From JAEXZL01 sp049943125 (GTDB lineage Bacteria > Bacillota > Clostridia > Clostridiales > Clostridiaceae), in assembly GCF_049943125.1 (NCBI RefSeq), contig NZ_CP188040.1:2852001-2916000 (forward strand): a DNA stretch of 64,000 nucleotides, in the 5' to 3' direction. Both the position numbers and the translations under genes were made by a program. Within the stretch, counting starts at the first letter, position 1. The number at the start of each line of letters is the position of its first letter. Of this stretch, positions 33,858-42,394 are shown one piece after another. The notes under the pieces were generated by a model that searched no databases, was not told the DNA's origin, and saw only the letters and a list, made by a program, of their open reading frames with translations.

Positions 33858-34925
33858 ATGAAAAAAAGACTAATAAGTATTCTTTTGACTGCTGTCCTTG
33901 GAATAGCCGGCTTAGGCTTTGCCCAGAAGCTCCTAATGCCAAAATATACACAGGGGATAGTTGAGGGTAATCTCATTGAAGAATATTATGCTTCAGAAAA
34001 AAATCACGATGTATTATTCATTGGAGATTGTGAGGTATATGAAAATGTATCTCCTGTAACCCTCTGGGAGGAGTATGGAATTACTAGCTATATAAGAGGT
34101 AGCGCTCAGCAGCTAATATGGCAGTCCTATTATCTTCTAGAGGAAACCTTAAAATATGAAAAGCCTGAGGTGGTAGTATTTAATGTATTATCCATGAAGT
34201 ATGATCAGCCTCAGCGAGAAGCGTATAATAGAATGACCCTTGATGGTATGAAGTTATCGGGGACAAAGCTTAAGGCCATAAAGGCTTCTATGCTTCCTGA
34301 GGAAAATTTAATAGATTATTTATTCCCCATACTGAGATATCACTCAAGATGGAGTGAGCTTTCCCTTGATGACCTTACTAATGTGTTTCAAAAGGATAAG
34401 CAATTTCACAATGGCTATTATATGAGAGCGGATGTTAAGCCTGTAGACACAGTGCCTACAGGAAAGATATTAGCTAATTATAGCTTTGGAGAAAATTCCT
34501 ATAAATATCTAGATATGATGGTAGAGCTCTGCAAGGCAAATGATATTGAGCTGATACTTATGAAGGCTCCAAGCCTCTATCCCTACTGGTATGAGGAGTG
34601 GGAGGTGCAGATGGAGGAATATGCACAGGAGAATGACCTGAAATATATTAATTTTCTAGAGCTCATAGAGGAAACAGGAATAGATTTTGACGTGGATACC
34701 TATGATGCTGGACTTCATCTTAATGTTACAGGAGCAGAAAAGGTTGCGATGTATTTAGGTGAGGTCTTTCAAAAGGAATTTGCTATAGAGGATAAACGAG
34801 GGAACAAGGAGCTTGCAGAAAGCTGGGATGATAAGGTGGAATTTTATAATTCCATGAAAGCAAGCCAGTATGAGGAACTGGAGAAGTATGGATACCTTAA
34901 GAGTCTAAAGGGAGATTTAGAGTGA
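33858..34925 (+). CDS. SGNH-like extracytoplasmic transferase (DltD counterpart) with Cys nucleophile position
   Basis: A 355-residue protein with an N-terminal membrane helix (~4-24) and an extracellular SGNH-like domain. The block that normally has GDS reads FIGDCEVYENVSP, so Cys58 occupies the nucleophile position; the C-terminal Asp/His block is DAGLHLN (Asp283, His287). By operon position it is the final transferase that takes the acyl group from the MBOAT tyrosine and moves it to a cell-envelope polymer. Overall similarity to DltD is weak; the GDC form may be normal for this clostridial branch. It starts 11 nt after the dltB-like stop. Confidence 0.75.
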   Translation: MKKRLISILLTAVLGIAGLGFAQKLLMPKYTQGIVEGNLIEEYYASEKNHDVLFIGDCEVYENVSPVTLWEEYGITSYIRGSAQQLIWQSYYLLEETLKYEKPEVVVFNVLSMKYDQPQREAYNRMTLDGMKLSGTKLKAIKASMLPEENLIDYLFPILRYHSRWSELSLDDLTNVFQKDKQFHNGYYMRADVKPVDTVPTGKILANYSFGENSYKYLDMMVELCKANDIELILMKAPSLYPYWYEEWEVQMEEYAQENDLKYINFLELIEETGIDFDVDTYDAGLHLNVTGAEKVAMYLGEVFQKEFAIEDKRGNKELAESWDDKVEFYNSMKASQYEELEKYGYLKSLKGDLE

Positions 34926-34989
34926 GGCATTACTTCGTTGAAAATATAAAATATTATCTAGAAGCAATATAATCTTAAGGAGGAGTATT

Positions 34990-35529
34990 ATGAAAAAGAT
35001 AGTTAACATTGTTCTGGCCTTGGCCTGTGTATTTACCCTTACTGCCTGTGCAGGTAATTCGGTTGATGAGAGTGGCAAGGATAGCTCTAATAATGGAGCA
35101 GTGACAGAAAATAATAAGGATGAGAAGAATTATACCTTTAAATATAATGATACAGCTATTGCAGTTAATATGGAGGCTGATAAGCTTCTTAATAAGATTG
35201 GTAATGAACAGAGCTATTTTGAGGCTCCCAGCTGTGCTTTTGATGGAATTGACAAGATTTACACCTATGGTGGCTTTGAGCTTCATACCTATCCTGCTTC
35301 TGATGAGAAGGAATATGTTTCTGCTGTGATCTTTAAGGATGATAGTGTTAAGACAGAGGAAGGGATTTATATAGGGGATACCAGGGAAAAGGTTGTGGAA
35401 ACCTATGGTGAAGACTTTGAGGATGTGGATGGAGCATATGTATATGATAAAGGAGAAGGAAAGCTTCAGTTTATCTTTAAGAATGACCTGGTAGCGTCGG
35501 TAGAGTATATAGCTACTGTAAGTAAATAA
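34990..35529 (+). CDS. Small lipoprotein of unknown function
   Basis: A 179-residue lipoprotein with lipobox LTAC (Cys20) and an Asn/Asp/Ser linker. The mature domain (~55-175) has two similar beta-rich halves; GIYIGDTREKVVETYGEDF resembles the start of small BamE-like or repeat lipoprotein folds. It lies 64 nt after the SGNH-like gene with its own AAGGAGGAG site and shares the terminator, so it is probably the last gene of the dlt-like operon. Role unknown. Confidence 0.7.
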   Translation: MKKIVNIVLALACVFTLTACAGNSVDESGKDSSNNGAVTENNKDEKNYTFKYNDTAIAVNMEADKLLNKIGNEQSYFEAPSCAFDGIDKIYTYGGFELHTYPASDEKEYVSAVIFKDDSVKTEEGIYIGDTREKVVETYGEDFEDVDGAYVYDKGEGKLQFIFKNDLVASVEYIATVSK

Positions 35530-35564
35530 AAATATACTTCTTTACTTTGGAGAAGCTTATAAAT

Positions 35565-35613
35565 ATAAAGCTCTGATTATAGAATTTTTTCTAAAAATTA
35601 GAGCTTTATTTTA
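35565..35613 (+). terminator. Rho-independent terminator of the dlt-like operon
   Basis: 10-bp stem ATAAAGCTCT/AGAGCTTTAT (35565-35574, 35600-35609) followed by TTTTAATT; the loop holds a further short stem. Confidence 0.75.
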
Positions 35614-35783
35614 ATTGTATTAAAAAATGACTTTCTATAGAAAAATAATTCGACAATTTCTTGCTTTGTTTGAATAAATTAATTATAATTTTTTATACAG
35701 GGTATTGTAAACAGGAAGCTTTAAATTATTGTATACATCATATTGATTAATCCTGTTGCTTTCTTTAAAGAGGGGATGTAAAT

Positions 35784-36734
35784 ATGGAAGGTTTATCAAT
35801 TACTATAAGGAAAGTATCAAATGATGAATTTGATAGACAGGAAATTATGAAAAGAATATTAATACTTCAAAGCAGCTTATGTGAAAAAAGTGAAGTTATT
35901 AAGAATATGAGTCTGGAGGAGCTTCAAAAGCTTTTCAGCTCTTACTTAAAGCTGGCAGGTCTTTACAAGCTCATAGGAAGCTATAAAAATGCGGAAAATT
36001 GTTATCTAGATGCCATAGATGTTAAAAGAAAGCTTTCTGCTAAGGGAAACAGCAAGGTTAGTGAGTGTCTTGCCTCTATTTATGAAAGCCTAGGGGATAT
36101 TTATAAAAATCAGGGTAAGGAAAATAAAGCTCTCATTTATTATCTTAGTGAGGCGAAGGTATATGAAAAGCTATATAAGCTAAAGCCTGAGGCCTATGAA
36201 AAGATTCTCAGCAGTAAATACTTTATTTTAGGAAAGCTATACAAAAGCAACGGTTTATACAAAGAAGCTGAAAAGCTCCTTATTAAGGCTAGGAATCTAC
36301 TTCATAAGAGACTTTTTAATTCTTATGATAAAGAAATTATTATGAAGCTTATAGAGCTTTATGATAGCTTGGGTGATATTTATTTAAAGGGGAAGGATTA
36401 TAAAAAAGCTGAGAAGGAATATTTTAACTCCTTTGATTTAAGACAGGAAATTTCTGATTATATTTCTGGGAATGCTTTTTATGATAAAGGAATGACCTTT
36501 GATAAGCTTGGAGATCTATATAAACACTGGGGAAAATATGAGGAAGCAGAGGACTTTTATATGAAGGCAATTAAGCATAGAGAAGGCTTTTTCGCCAGTA
36601 ATTGTTTTTATTGCGCTTCAGAGCTAGCAGAGGGCTATAACAAGCTGGCTACCTTGTATGAGGAGCAGGAGCATTATAAGGAAGCAGAAGCTTATCTTAA
36701 GAAGGCTAGATACATAGAAAGAGAAATGATGTAA
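35784..36734 (+). CDS. Tetratricopeptide repeat protein
   Basis: A 316-residue soluble protein made of helical repeats of ~40 residues from residue ~50 on. Several units show the TPR pattern with Gly8 and Ala20 positions, for example LGDIYKNQGKENKALIYY, LGDIYLKGKDYKKAEKEY, LGDLYKHWGKYEEAEDFY and LATLYEEQEHYKEAEAYL. No catalytic domain or membrane segment. It is presumably a scaffold for protein-protein contact; partner unknown. AGAGGGG precedes the ATG. It stands alone between the dlt-like operon and htrA. Confidence 0.85.
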   Translation: MEGLSITIRKVSNDEFDRQEIMKRILILQSSLCEKSEVIKNMSLEELQKLFSSYLKLAGLYKLIGSYKNAENCYLDAIDVKRKLSAKGNSKVSECLASIYESLGDIYKNQGKENKALIYYLSEAKVYEKLYKLKPEAYEKILSSKYFILGKLYKSNGLYKEAEKLLIKARNLLHKRLFNSYDKEIIMKLIELYDSLGDIYLKGKDYKKAEKEYFNSFDLRQEISDYISGNAFYDKGMTFDKLGDLYKHWGKYEEAEDFYMKAIKHREGFFASNCFYCASELAEGYNKLATLYEEQEHYKEAEAYLKKARYIEREMM

Positions 36735-36753
36735 GTACACATATATTTTATAC

Positions 36754-36779
36754 TAAGGGGAGTCTTTTGGCTTCCCTTA
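36754..36779 (+). terminator. Weak terminator-like hairpin
   Basis: 10-bp stem with two wobble pairs (36754-36763 with 36770-36779) shortly after the TPR gene; no immediate T-run. Confidence 0.4.
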
Positions 36780-36928
36780 AGTAATTATAACTTTTATTTT
36801 TTCAAGCTATTATCAATAGTCCTTCAAATAGTTTTCACTTAAGATAATTATTATATAACCATAGAGGGAAATAATAATAAATGTTAATAATATAAAGTGA
36901 AAAATCACAGGTTAAGGAGGTATGATTT

Positions 36929-38221
36929 ATGGATAATGAATATAACAATAATAATGATAGAGATGATTTTCAGAACACTGATCCTATAAATAACAGCCAT
37001 GAAGGCTTAAATAATAATCAGTTAGGAGGAGATGCTATGGGTGACACATATAAGTATTCCTTTGAAGAAAAAACTCCAGATAATATCCACGATAAAAAGC
37101 AGGAAAAATACGTTACTAAAAAAGGCTTAGCAGCAACTGTAGCTATTTGTATAGCACTTTCCTCAGCGGTAGGCTTTGGTGGTGGCTATCTAGCTTCAAG
37201 TCTAAATAGAAATGGTAAAATAACTGGTGGCAATGGTTCTGTTGGCTATGAGACAATTATAAAGACAGCGGTAAATGATGGTGAGGCTTCAGGCTCCATG
37301 TCTGTAAGTGATATTGTGGAGGAGTCAGCGGATACAGTAGTAGAAATAAAAACCTCAGTAACTACCCAGGGCTTTATGGGTCAGCAGGTGTCAGAAGGGG
37401 CAGGCAGTGGAGTAATTATATCTGAGAATGGTTATATAGTAACTAATAATCACGTTATTGAGGATGCCAGCTCAGTAAACATTAGACTGAGGGATGGAGA
37501 AACCTATGAGGCAGTGCTAGTAGGTACTGATGAAAAGACTGATATAGCAGTTTTAAAGATTGAGGCTAGTGGACTAAAATCAGCAGTTTTAGGAGAATCA
37601 GGAAGCTTAAAGGTAGGTCAGTCAGTGGTTGCTATAGGTAATCCTTTAGGTGAATTAGGAGGAACTGTAACCTCTGGTATTGTAAGTGCCTTAGATAGAG
37701 AAATTCAGCTAGATGGAGAGACCATGAATCTTCTTCAGATCGATGCTGCTATAAATCCTGGAAACTCTGGAGGAGGCCTATTTGATGGCCAGGGAAATCT
37801 TGTAGGTGTAGTGGTAGCTAAATCTGCAGGAACAGGAGTAGAAGGCTTAGGCTTTGCAATTCCAATAGATGATGCTAAAAAAATTATCGATGATCTTATA
37901 AATAACGGCTATGTTACTGGAAGAGTTGTTCTCGGTGTATCTGTTTATGAGATTACTGACAGGGAATCAGCTAGAAGATTTGGCACCAATTATCTTGGAG
38001 TATATGTAAATGAAGTTACTGAAGGGTCTAATGCTGCAAGAGCTGGTATCAAAAAGGGAGACAGCATAGTTTCTATTAATGGAGAGGAAATATCTACTGT
38101 GGAGGATTTAACCTCAATATTAGGGGATCACTCTGTGGGAGATACTCTTAAGATAAGAGTCCTTAGAGCTAATGAATATGTTGATTTACAGGTAGTAGCG
38201 GAGGAAACAAAGGGCCAGTAG
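36929..38221 (+). CDS. htrA: HtrA/DegP-like membrane serine protease
   Basis: 430 residues: a long Asn/Asp-rich cytoplasmic N-terminus (~1-68), one transmembrane helix (~70-92), a trypsin-like protease domain with His (TNNHVIED), Asp (TDIAVLKI) and Ser (GNSGGGLF), and a C-terminal PDZ domain (~330-425, starting VLGVSVYEI and including AGIKKGDSIVSING). It degrades or refolds misfolded proteins at the outer face of the membrane. AAGGAGGT precedes the ATG and a strong terminator follows. No CssRS-type regulator is adjacent. Confidence 0.93.
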   Translation: MDNEYNNNNDRDDFQNTDPINNSHEGLNNNQLGGDAMGDTYKYSFEEKTPDNIHDKKQEKYVTKKGLAATVAICIALSSAVGFGGGYLASSLNRNGKITGGNGSVGYETIIKTAVNDGEASGSMSVSDIVEESADTVVEIKTSVTTQGFMGQQVSEGAGSGVIISENGYIVTNNHVIEDASSVNIRLRDGETYEAVLVGTDEKTDIAVLKIEASGLKSAVLGESGSLKVGQSVVAIGNPLGELGGTVTSGIVSALDREIQLDGETMNLLQIDAAINPGNSGGGLFDGQGNLVGVVVAKSAGTGVEGLGFAIPIDDAKKIIDDLINNGYVTGRVVLGVSVYEITDRESARRFGTNYLGVYVNEVTEGSNAARAGIKKGDSIVSINGEEISTVEDLTSILGDHSVGDTLKIRVLRANEYVDLQVVAEETKGQ

Positions 38222-38277
38222 AGCTTAGAGGTTCACACTTAATAAAAGAATTAATATAACTATATAAAGTTAAAATT

Positions 38278-38312
38278 AGATGCGTCAGGCTGCGACGCAT
38301 CTATTTTATTCT
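38278..38312 (+). terminator. Rho-independent terminator
   Basis: 9-bp GC-containing stem AGATGCGTC/GACGCATCT (38278-38286, 38294-38302), then ATTTTATT. Confidence 0.85.
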
Positions 38313-38435
38313 AAGGCAATTTTAAGTTATTAATAAAGTGAGCTTTAGAATCAAATTGCAGAAAAAACTGATGTTACAAGCTTAATAACTATGATAGAAT
38401 TATAGTATTATACACGAGGAAACGGAGAATGCTTA

Positions 38436-39584
38436 ATGAAACCTAATCAGGATAATAATTTTAAAGGAAATTTGCTTTTAATAACCTATGGGCTAATATT
38501 AGCCTTTGTGCTGTTAAACATAAAAACTATATTGAATTTGTTTTCCGGTTTATTAGGAGTACTTAGTCCATTTTTAATCGGTATTGCTTTAGCTTTTGTT
38601 TTTAATATCCCCATGAAGGCAATTGAAAATAAGCTTATAAAGCCTATGTTTAAAGGGGACAAAAAGAGATTTGCTCGTCCAATAGCACTAGTTATTACTT
38701 TAATTTTGATCTTTGGGATTTTAACAGGCATTTTTGTTTATGTGGTTCCACAGCTTGTATCCAGCGGTGATACTCTTGTAAGCAACATGGACTCCTATGC
38801 TGAATCCTTAAATGATTTTATGAGTAAATACATGGGCTCAGCGGAAGTTTTAAATGAGCTCTGGCAGAAGGTTGTAGATTTGGGAGAAAATTTAGTTTCT
38901 CTTGTTGGTAGGTTTGCTGGTAACATCTTAGATCAGATACTTGGGATAACTATAAGTATTACCACGGTGATATTTAATATCTTCATGGGATTTCTTATTG
39001 CCATATATATTCTCCTCAGCAAGGAAAAGCTTAATGTTCAATCAAAAAAGCTTATATATGCATTAATGGACAAAGAAAAGGGAGATAGAGTTTTAGAAAT
39101 AGCAAGGTTAAGTGAGAATAAGTTCTCTCGTTTTGTGTCCGGTCAGGTAATTGAAGCCTTCATATTAGGCTTCCTATGCTTTATCGGAATGGTTATATTT
39201 AGAATGCCCTATGCCTTACTTATAAGTGTAGTTATAGGACTGACAGCTCTTATACCTGTATTCGGAGCCCTCATAGGAACTGTACCGGGAGCCTTTATAA
39301 TTCTAATGATAGAACCAAGCAAGGTGATATGGTTTATTGTACTTATTGTTGTGGTTCAGCAGATAGAAGGTAATCTGATTTATCCAATAGTAGTGGGAAA
39401 TTCCATAGGACTTTCAGCCCTGTGGGTCCTTCTAGCCATAACCTTAGGAGCCGGTTATTTTGGAGTCTTAGGTATGCTCATTGGAGTACCACTTTGTGGA
39501 GTATTGTACACCTTATTTTCTATATGGATTAATAAAAGACTCAGAGAAAAGGGTATAAGCTCTGAGGAGCTAGAGGATAGATAA
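38436..39584 (+). CDS. AI-2E family transporter (PerM/TqsA-like)
   Basis: A 382-residue membrane protein of the AI-2 exporter superfamily: two N-terminal helices, a helical amphipathic region (~100-150), and a C-terminal group of helices including FMGFLIAIYILLS, ALIPVFGALIGTVPGAF and GNLIYPIVVG, the family signatures. Members act as proton- or sodium-coupled exporters or as quorum-signal permeases; function here is not determined. It lies 214 nt after htrA with a terminator between. Confidence 0.9.
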   Translation: MKPNQDNNFKGNLLLITYGLILAFVLLNIKTILNLFSGLLGVLSPFLIGIALAFVFNIPMKAIENKLIKPMFKGDKKRFARPIALVITLILIFGILTGIFVYVVPQLVSSGDTLVSNMDSYAESLNDFMSKYMGSAEVLNELWQKVVDLGENLVSLVGRFAGNILDQILGITISITTVIFNIFMGFLIAIYILLSKEKLNVQSKKLIYALMDKEKGDRVLEIARLSENKFSRFVSGQVIEAFILGFLCFIGMVIFRMPYALLISVVIGLTALIPVFGALIGTVPGAFIILMIEPSKVIWFIVLIVVVQQIEGNLIYPIVVGNSIGLSALWVLLAITLGAGYFGVLGMLIGVPLCGVLYTLFSIWINKRLREKGISSEELEDR

Positions 39585-39646
39585 GGAATATTTTTTCTGC
39601 CTCCGCGAGATAATATTAACAGGAAAAAATAAGGAGTGTGGTTTGT

Positions 39647-39844
39647 ATGAAATGGGAATATAAGACTGAGAGTCTTGACCATTTTCAGAGCAGCGGAGGA
39701 GGAAGCACAATAGAGGAGCAGCTAAATAGCTATGGCAGCGAGGGCTGGGAGCTTGTGACAATGCTTCAAGGTAATACTGCCACCGTAGGAAATCCACCGA
39801 GAATTAATGGCAGCCTGTTAGTATTTAAAAGAAGTAAATCGTAG
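39647..39844 (+). CDS. DUF4177 domain protein
   Basis: A 65-residue protein of the DUF4177 family: MKWEYKTESL, then LNSYGSEGWELVTM and the end LLVFKRSK. ATG 39647 is preferred to a GTG at 39638 because AAGGAG (39631-39636) needs a spacer. A paralogue with the same plan lies at 42078, on the other side of blaI/blaR1. Function unknown; the family is a small beta-rich cytosolic protein. Followed by a terminator at 39926. Confidence 0.85.
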   Translation: MKWEYKTESLDHFQSSGGGSTIEEQLNSYGSEGWELVTMLQGNTATVGNPPRINGSLLVFKRSKS

Positions 39845-39925
39845 AGCAATAGAATAGAAGTAAAGATTTAATATAAGCTGCAGATCTTTATAGTTGCAGC
39901 GGATAAATTAAATAGGATTTTGCAT

Positions 39926-39958
39926 AATGACATGGCTTAGTTCATGTCATTTTTTTTA
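39926..39958 (+). terminator. Rho-independent terminator
   Basis: 9-bp stem AATGACATG/CATGTCATT (39926-39934, 39943-39951) followed by eight T. Confidence 0.85.
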
Positions 39959-39989
39959 TGTGACAAATTAAAATATTTACAAATATTCC

Positions 39990-40018
39990 TTGACTTGGTA
40001 ATTTTACAATTGTAGAAT
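39990..40018 (+). promoter_or_regulatory. blaI promoter
   Basis: TTGACT (39990-39995), 17-nt spacer, TAGAAT (40013-40018). The first BlaI operator overlaps the spacer and -10 box. Confidence 0.65.
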
Positions 40019-40036
40019 ATAATTACTACAGATGTA
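40005..40036 (+). promoter_or_regulatory. Two BlaI/MecI-type operators
   Basis: TACAATTGTA at 40005-40014 and TACAGATGTA at 40027-40036 both fit the TACA-N2-TGTA dyad recognised by BlaI/MecI repressors, with centres 22 nt apart (two helical turns). They cover the -10 region and transcript start of blaI, indicating autorepression relieved by BlaR1-dependent cleavage of BlaI. Confidence 0.8.
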
Positions 40037-40052
40037 GAAGAGAGGGATGTAT

Positions 40053-40427
40053 ATGAAAAATCTACGCCGCCTTCCTGATGGTGAGCTGGAGGTTATGCAA
40101 ATCATTTGGCATGGGGATACTCCAATGCCCCGCTCTGTAATTGAAAAGGAGCTTACGGAATCAAAGCACCTGGCCCCAACAACTATACTAACCTTTTTGA
40201 CCAGGCTTTGTGATAAGGGCTACCTTACCATGGAGAAGCAGGGGAGGATTAACTATTACACGCCGCTTATTTCTGAAAAGGATTACCTAGCCTCTGAAAG
40301 CCGAAATATCTTAAATCGCCTTTATGGAGGCTCACTGTCAGCTTTTGCAGTCTCTTTAGCTGATGGTGGTGTTAGTCGTGAAGAAATAGAAGAGCTGCGC
40401 AGGCTGTTGGAAGAGGGGACATTATGA
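40053..40427 (+). CDS. blaI: BlaI/MecI family transcriptional repressor
   Basis: A 124-residue repressor: winged helix (LPDGELEVMQIIW, TTILTFLTRLCDKGYLTME) and C-terminal dimerisation helices. ATG 40053 is preferred over 40047, because AGAGGG (40041-40046) abuts the latter. It binds the two operators just upstream. The stop overlaps the blaR1 start (ATGA), so the two are coupled. No beta-lactamase or penicillin-binding protein gene is in the window, so its regulon here is itself and possibly others elsewhere. Confidence 0.92.
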   Translation: MKNLRRLPDGELEVMQIIWHGDTPMPRSVIEKELTESKHLAPTTILTFLTRLCDKGYLTMEKQGRINYYTPLISEKDYLASESRNILNRLYGGSLSAFAVSLADGGVSREEIEELRRLLEEGTL

Positions 40428-41896
40428 TTTGGTTTCGGATAGCTTGGGCATTGTTTTTAACAATTATGGTTAATGTGGCCTTCCGACGTTCCTGGGGATG
40501 GGAGCATGGTAAGCCTGCTAGCTATATGAGTCTTAAGGAGGAAGAAGATTGTAAGGAGACGGTAATTTGGATGTCGCCCTTAATCCTTCCATTTATGATG
40601 ATAGGATTTTTGGTATTGTTTATTATATTTGAGGGAGGGAAAGCAGGATTATTTCGGTTTCTTGGTTTATCCTTAGATATAGTTGTTACCTTTAGCTTTT
40701 ACTATATAATTCTTTTAGCCCTGCTCCCTGTATTACGGAAATATTTCAGTGCAAGAGCCTGTGCTACACTGTGGATAATCCCAGTTTTTCTTTTATATCA
40801 AGCACATGTTATGTATCAAAGCGGATATACTCCATTTCTTGTAATTTATATTCCTGCTGTGGTGCTTAGGTGGTTTCCTTATATTTGGCTCTTAGGCTTT
40901 CTGACTGTTTTTCTTTCTAAGATAGCTCAACATATTATATTTCGACATAGGATAATGTCCTCAGCATGGAATATAGAGGATGAGGAGCTCCTAGCTATTT
41001 GGAATGAAGAGCTAGATAGAGCAAATTATATAAAACCTGTAAGACTTGTTTTTAGCAAAAATGCTTTGTCTCCTCTGTCTATGGGGAGAACAAAGAGAAG
41101 TCAGGTTACAGTAATGCCAGATAAAGAGTTCTCTCCCGAGGAGCTGCACTTTATTTTCCGTCATGAAATCCGTCATCTGCAGCGCTGTGATGTGGACACG
41201 AAAATTTTCCTGGCCTTTTGCAGCGCCTTATGCTGGTTTAATCCTTTAGTATGGATGGCGATTCGTAAGGCCTCTGAGGATCTAGAGCTTTCCTGTGACG
41301 AGATAGTATTGGAGGAGGCTGATTCTTCTACCAGGAGACGTTATGCTGAGCTTCTGCTCCAGACTGCCAGTGAAGGTCAAGGCTTTACCACCTGTCTTTC
41401 CGCAGCTGCTAGCTCTATGAGGTATCGTTTGAAAAATGTTATTACATCTCATAAACGCTGGACTGGAACAATTTTAGTCTCAACGGCAGTATTTCTATGT
41501 ACTATGGCCTATGGCACCGTTGCAGTTTCCAGCAATCGCAGTACCATTGGAGATGCACTGTCATATTTATATGCTAGTGAGGGCAGGATTGAATCGGTGT
41601 ATTACAGAGATAATTATAATTACTATGATAGTAATACAAAAAAATTGAACCCAGAAAAGCTTTATAAATATATTACTAGTCTGGAGGTAGAGGAGCTTAA
41701 CAGTGCTAATGACCTCGTGTATGATTCTTTGCCATATATAAGTTTTTATATAAAAGTTAATGATGAAGATATAATAATAAGCATAGAAGATAAGAAGATG
41801 GATATTAGAAAAATCTTTGGAAAAGATAAAAAGTACTACATCCTTCATTCTGATATAGATTGGGAATATATTAAGTCAGTACTAGAGATTGATTAA
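40424..41896 (+). CDS. blaR1: BlaR1/M56 family membrane metallopeptidase
   Basis: A 490-residue integral membrane zinc protease. Several helices are followed by the M56 catalytic motif H247-E-I-R-H251 (FRHEIRHLQRCD) and the third-ligand region SCDEIVLEE. After another helix (~345-365) the extracellular C-terminus is only ~120 residues, with many Tyr/Asp, and has no penicillin-binding domain (no SxxK/KTG pattern seen). It should cleave BlaI on a signal other than covalent beta-lactam binding (inference). Confidence 0.88.
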   Translation: MIWFRIAWALFLTIMVNVAFRRSWGWEHGKPASYMSLKEEEDCKETVIWMSPLILPFMMIGFLVLFIIFEGGKAGLFRFLGLSLDIVVTFSFYYIILLALLPVLRKYFSARACATLWIIPVFLLYQAHVMYQSGYTPFLVIYIPAVVLRWFPYIWLLGFLTVFLSKIAQHIIFRHRIMSSAWNIEDEELLAIWNEELDRANYIKPVRLVFSKNALSPLSMGRTKRSQVTVMPDKEFSPEELHFIFRHEIRHLQRCDVDTKIFLAFCSALCWFNPLVWMAIRKASEDLELSCDEIVLEEADSSTRRRYAELLLQTASEGQGFTTCLSAAASSMRYRLKNVITSHKRWTGTILVSTAVFLCTMAYGTVAVSSNRSTIGDALSYLYASEGRIESVYYRDNYNYYDSNTKKLNPEKLYKYITSLEVEELNSANDLVYDSLPYISFYIKVNDEDIIISIEDKKMDIRKIFGKDKKYYILHSDIDWEYIKSVLEID

Positions 41897-42077
41897 TGTA
41901 AAATTAGCTTAAAAGAGCGTAAAGGACCTCCTTATTCAACGGCTAGCATAAAATATGTAATAAAATTATAGATACTGTAAACATTTAAATAATTTGTTTG
42001 AAGTAATATTTCCTAATTTAGACTTTTATAGTAAAGTATGCTTAATACAATATTTGCATATGAGGAGGTTGAGGATT

Positions 42078-42272
42078 ATGACATGGGAATATAAAACAAT
42101 TTCTCTTGATAGCTTTCAAAGTGAGGCAGAGGGTATGAGCTTATTAGAACATCTCAACAACTTTGGCACTGAAGGCTGGGAGCTTGTTACTTTACTTAAG
42201 GGAGATACAGATACCTTAGGTATTGCTCCTTTAGTGGACAAAGACACCCTTGTATTTAAAAGAAGCAGATAA
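42078..42272 (+). CDS. DUF4177 domain protein (paralogue)
   Basis: A 64-residue paralogue of the protein at 39647: MTWEYKTISL, LNNFGTEGWELVTL, TLVFKRS. A longer reading frame starts at 41994, but GGAGG at 42064-42068 and the homologous N-terminus favour 42078. Two copies flanking blaI-blaR1 suggest duplication in place and possibly a link to that system. No BlaI operator was found directly upstream. The 180 nt before it contain no other gene. Confidence 0.85.
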   Translation: MTWEYKTISLDSFQSEAEGMSLLEHLNNFGTEGWELVTLLKGDTDTLGIAPLVDKDTLVFKRSR

Positions 42273-42287
42273 TGAAATATCCCCCTA

Positions 42288-42325
42288 AAGACCGCTATAT
42301 TTATTTTGTAGCGGTCTTATATTTT
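42288..42325 (+). terminator. Rho-independent terminator
   Basis: 10-bp stem AAGACCGCTA/TAGCGGTCTT (42288-42297, 42309-42318), then ATATTTT. Confidence 0.85.
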
Positions 42326-42356
42326 GGCGTTTTATACTACCTTTAATAGCTAAATA

Positions 42357-42365
42357 TGTTATAAT
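42357..42365 (+). promoter_or_regulatory. Extended -10 promoter element
   Basis: TGTTATAAT at 42357-42365, 30 nt before the response regulator ATG; no good -35 box, as expected for TGn-type promoters. Confidence 0.5.
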
Positions 42366-42394
42366 TTACAATAGGAAATCTTCGGAGGTTTGAT

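Noticed and set aside
41994..42077. 28-codon N-terminal extension of the second DUF4177 protein
   Set aside because: Not shared with its paralogue; ribosome site fits the internal ATG at 42078.
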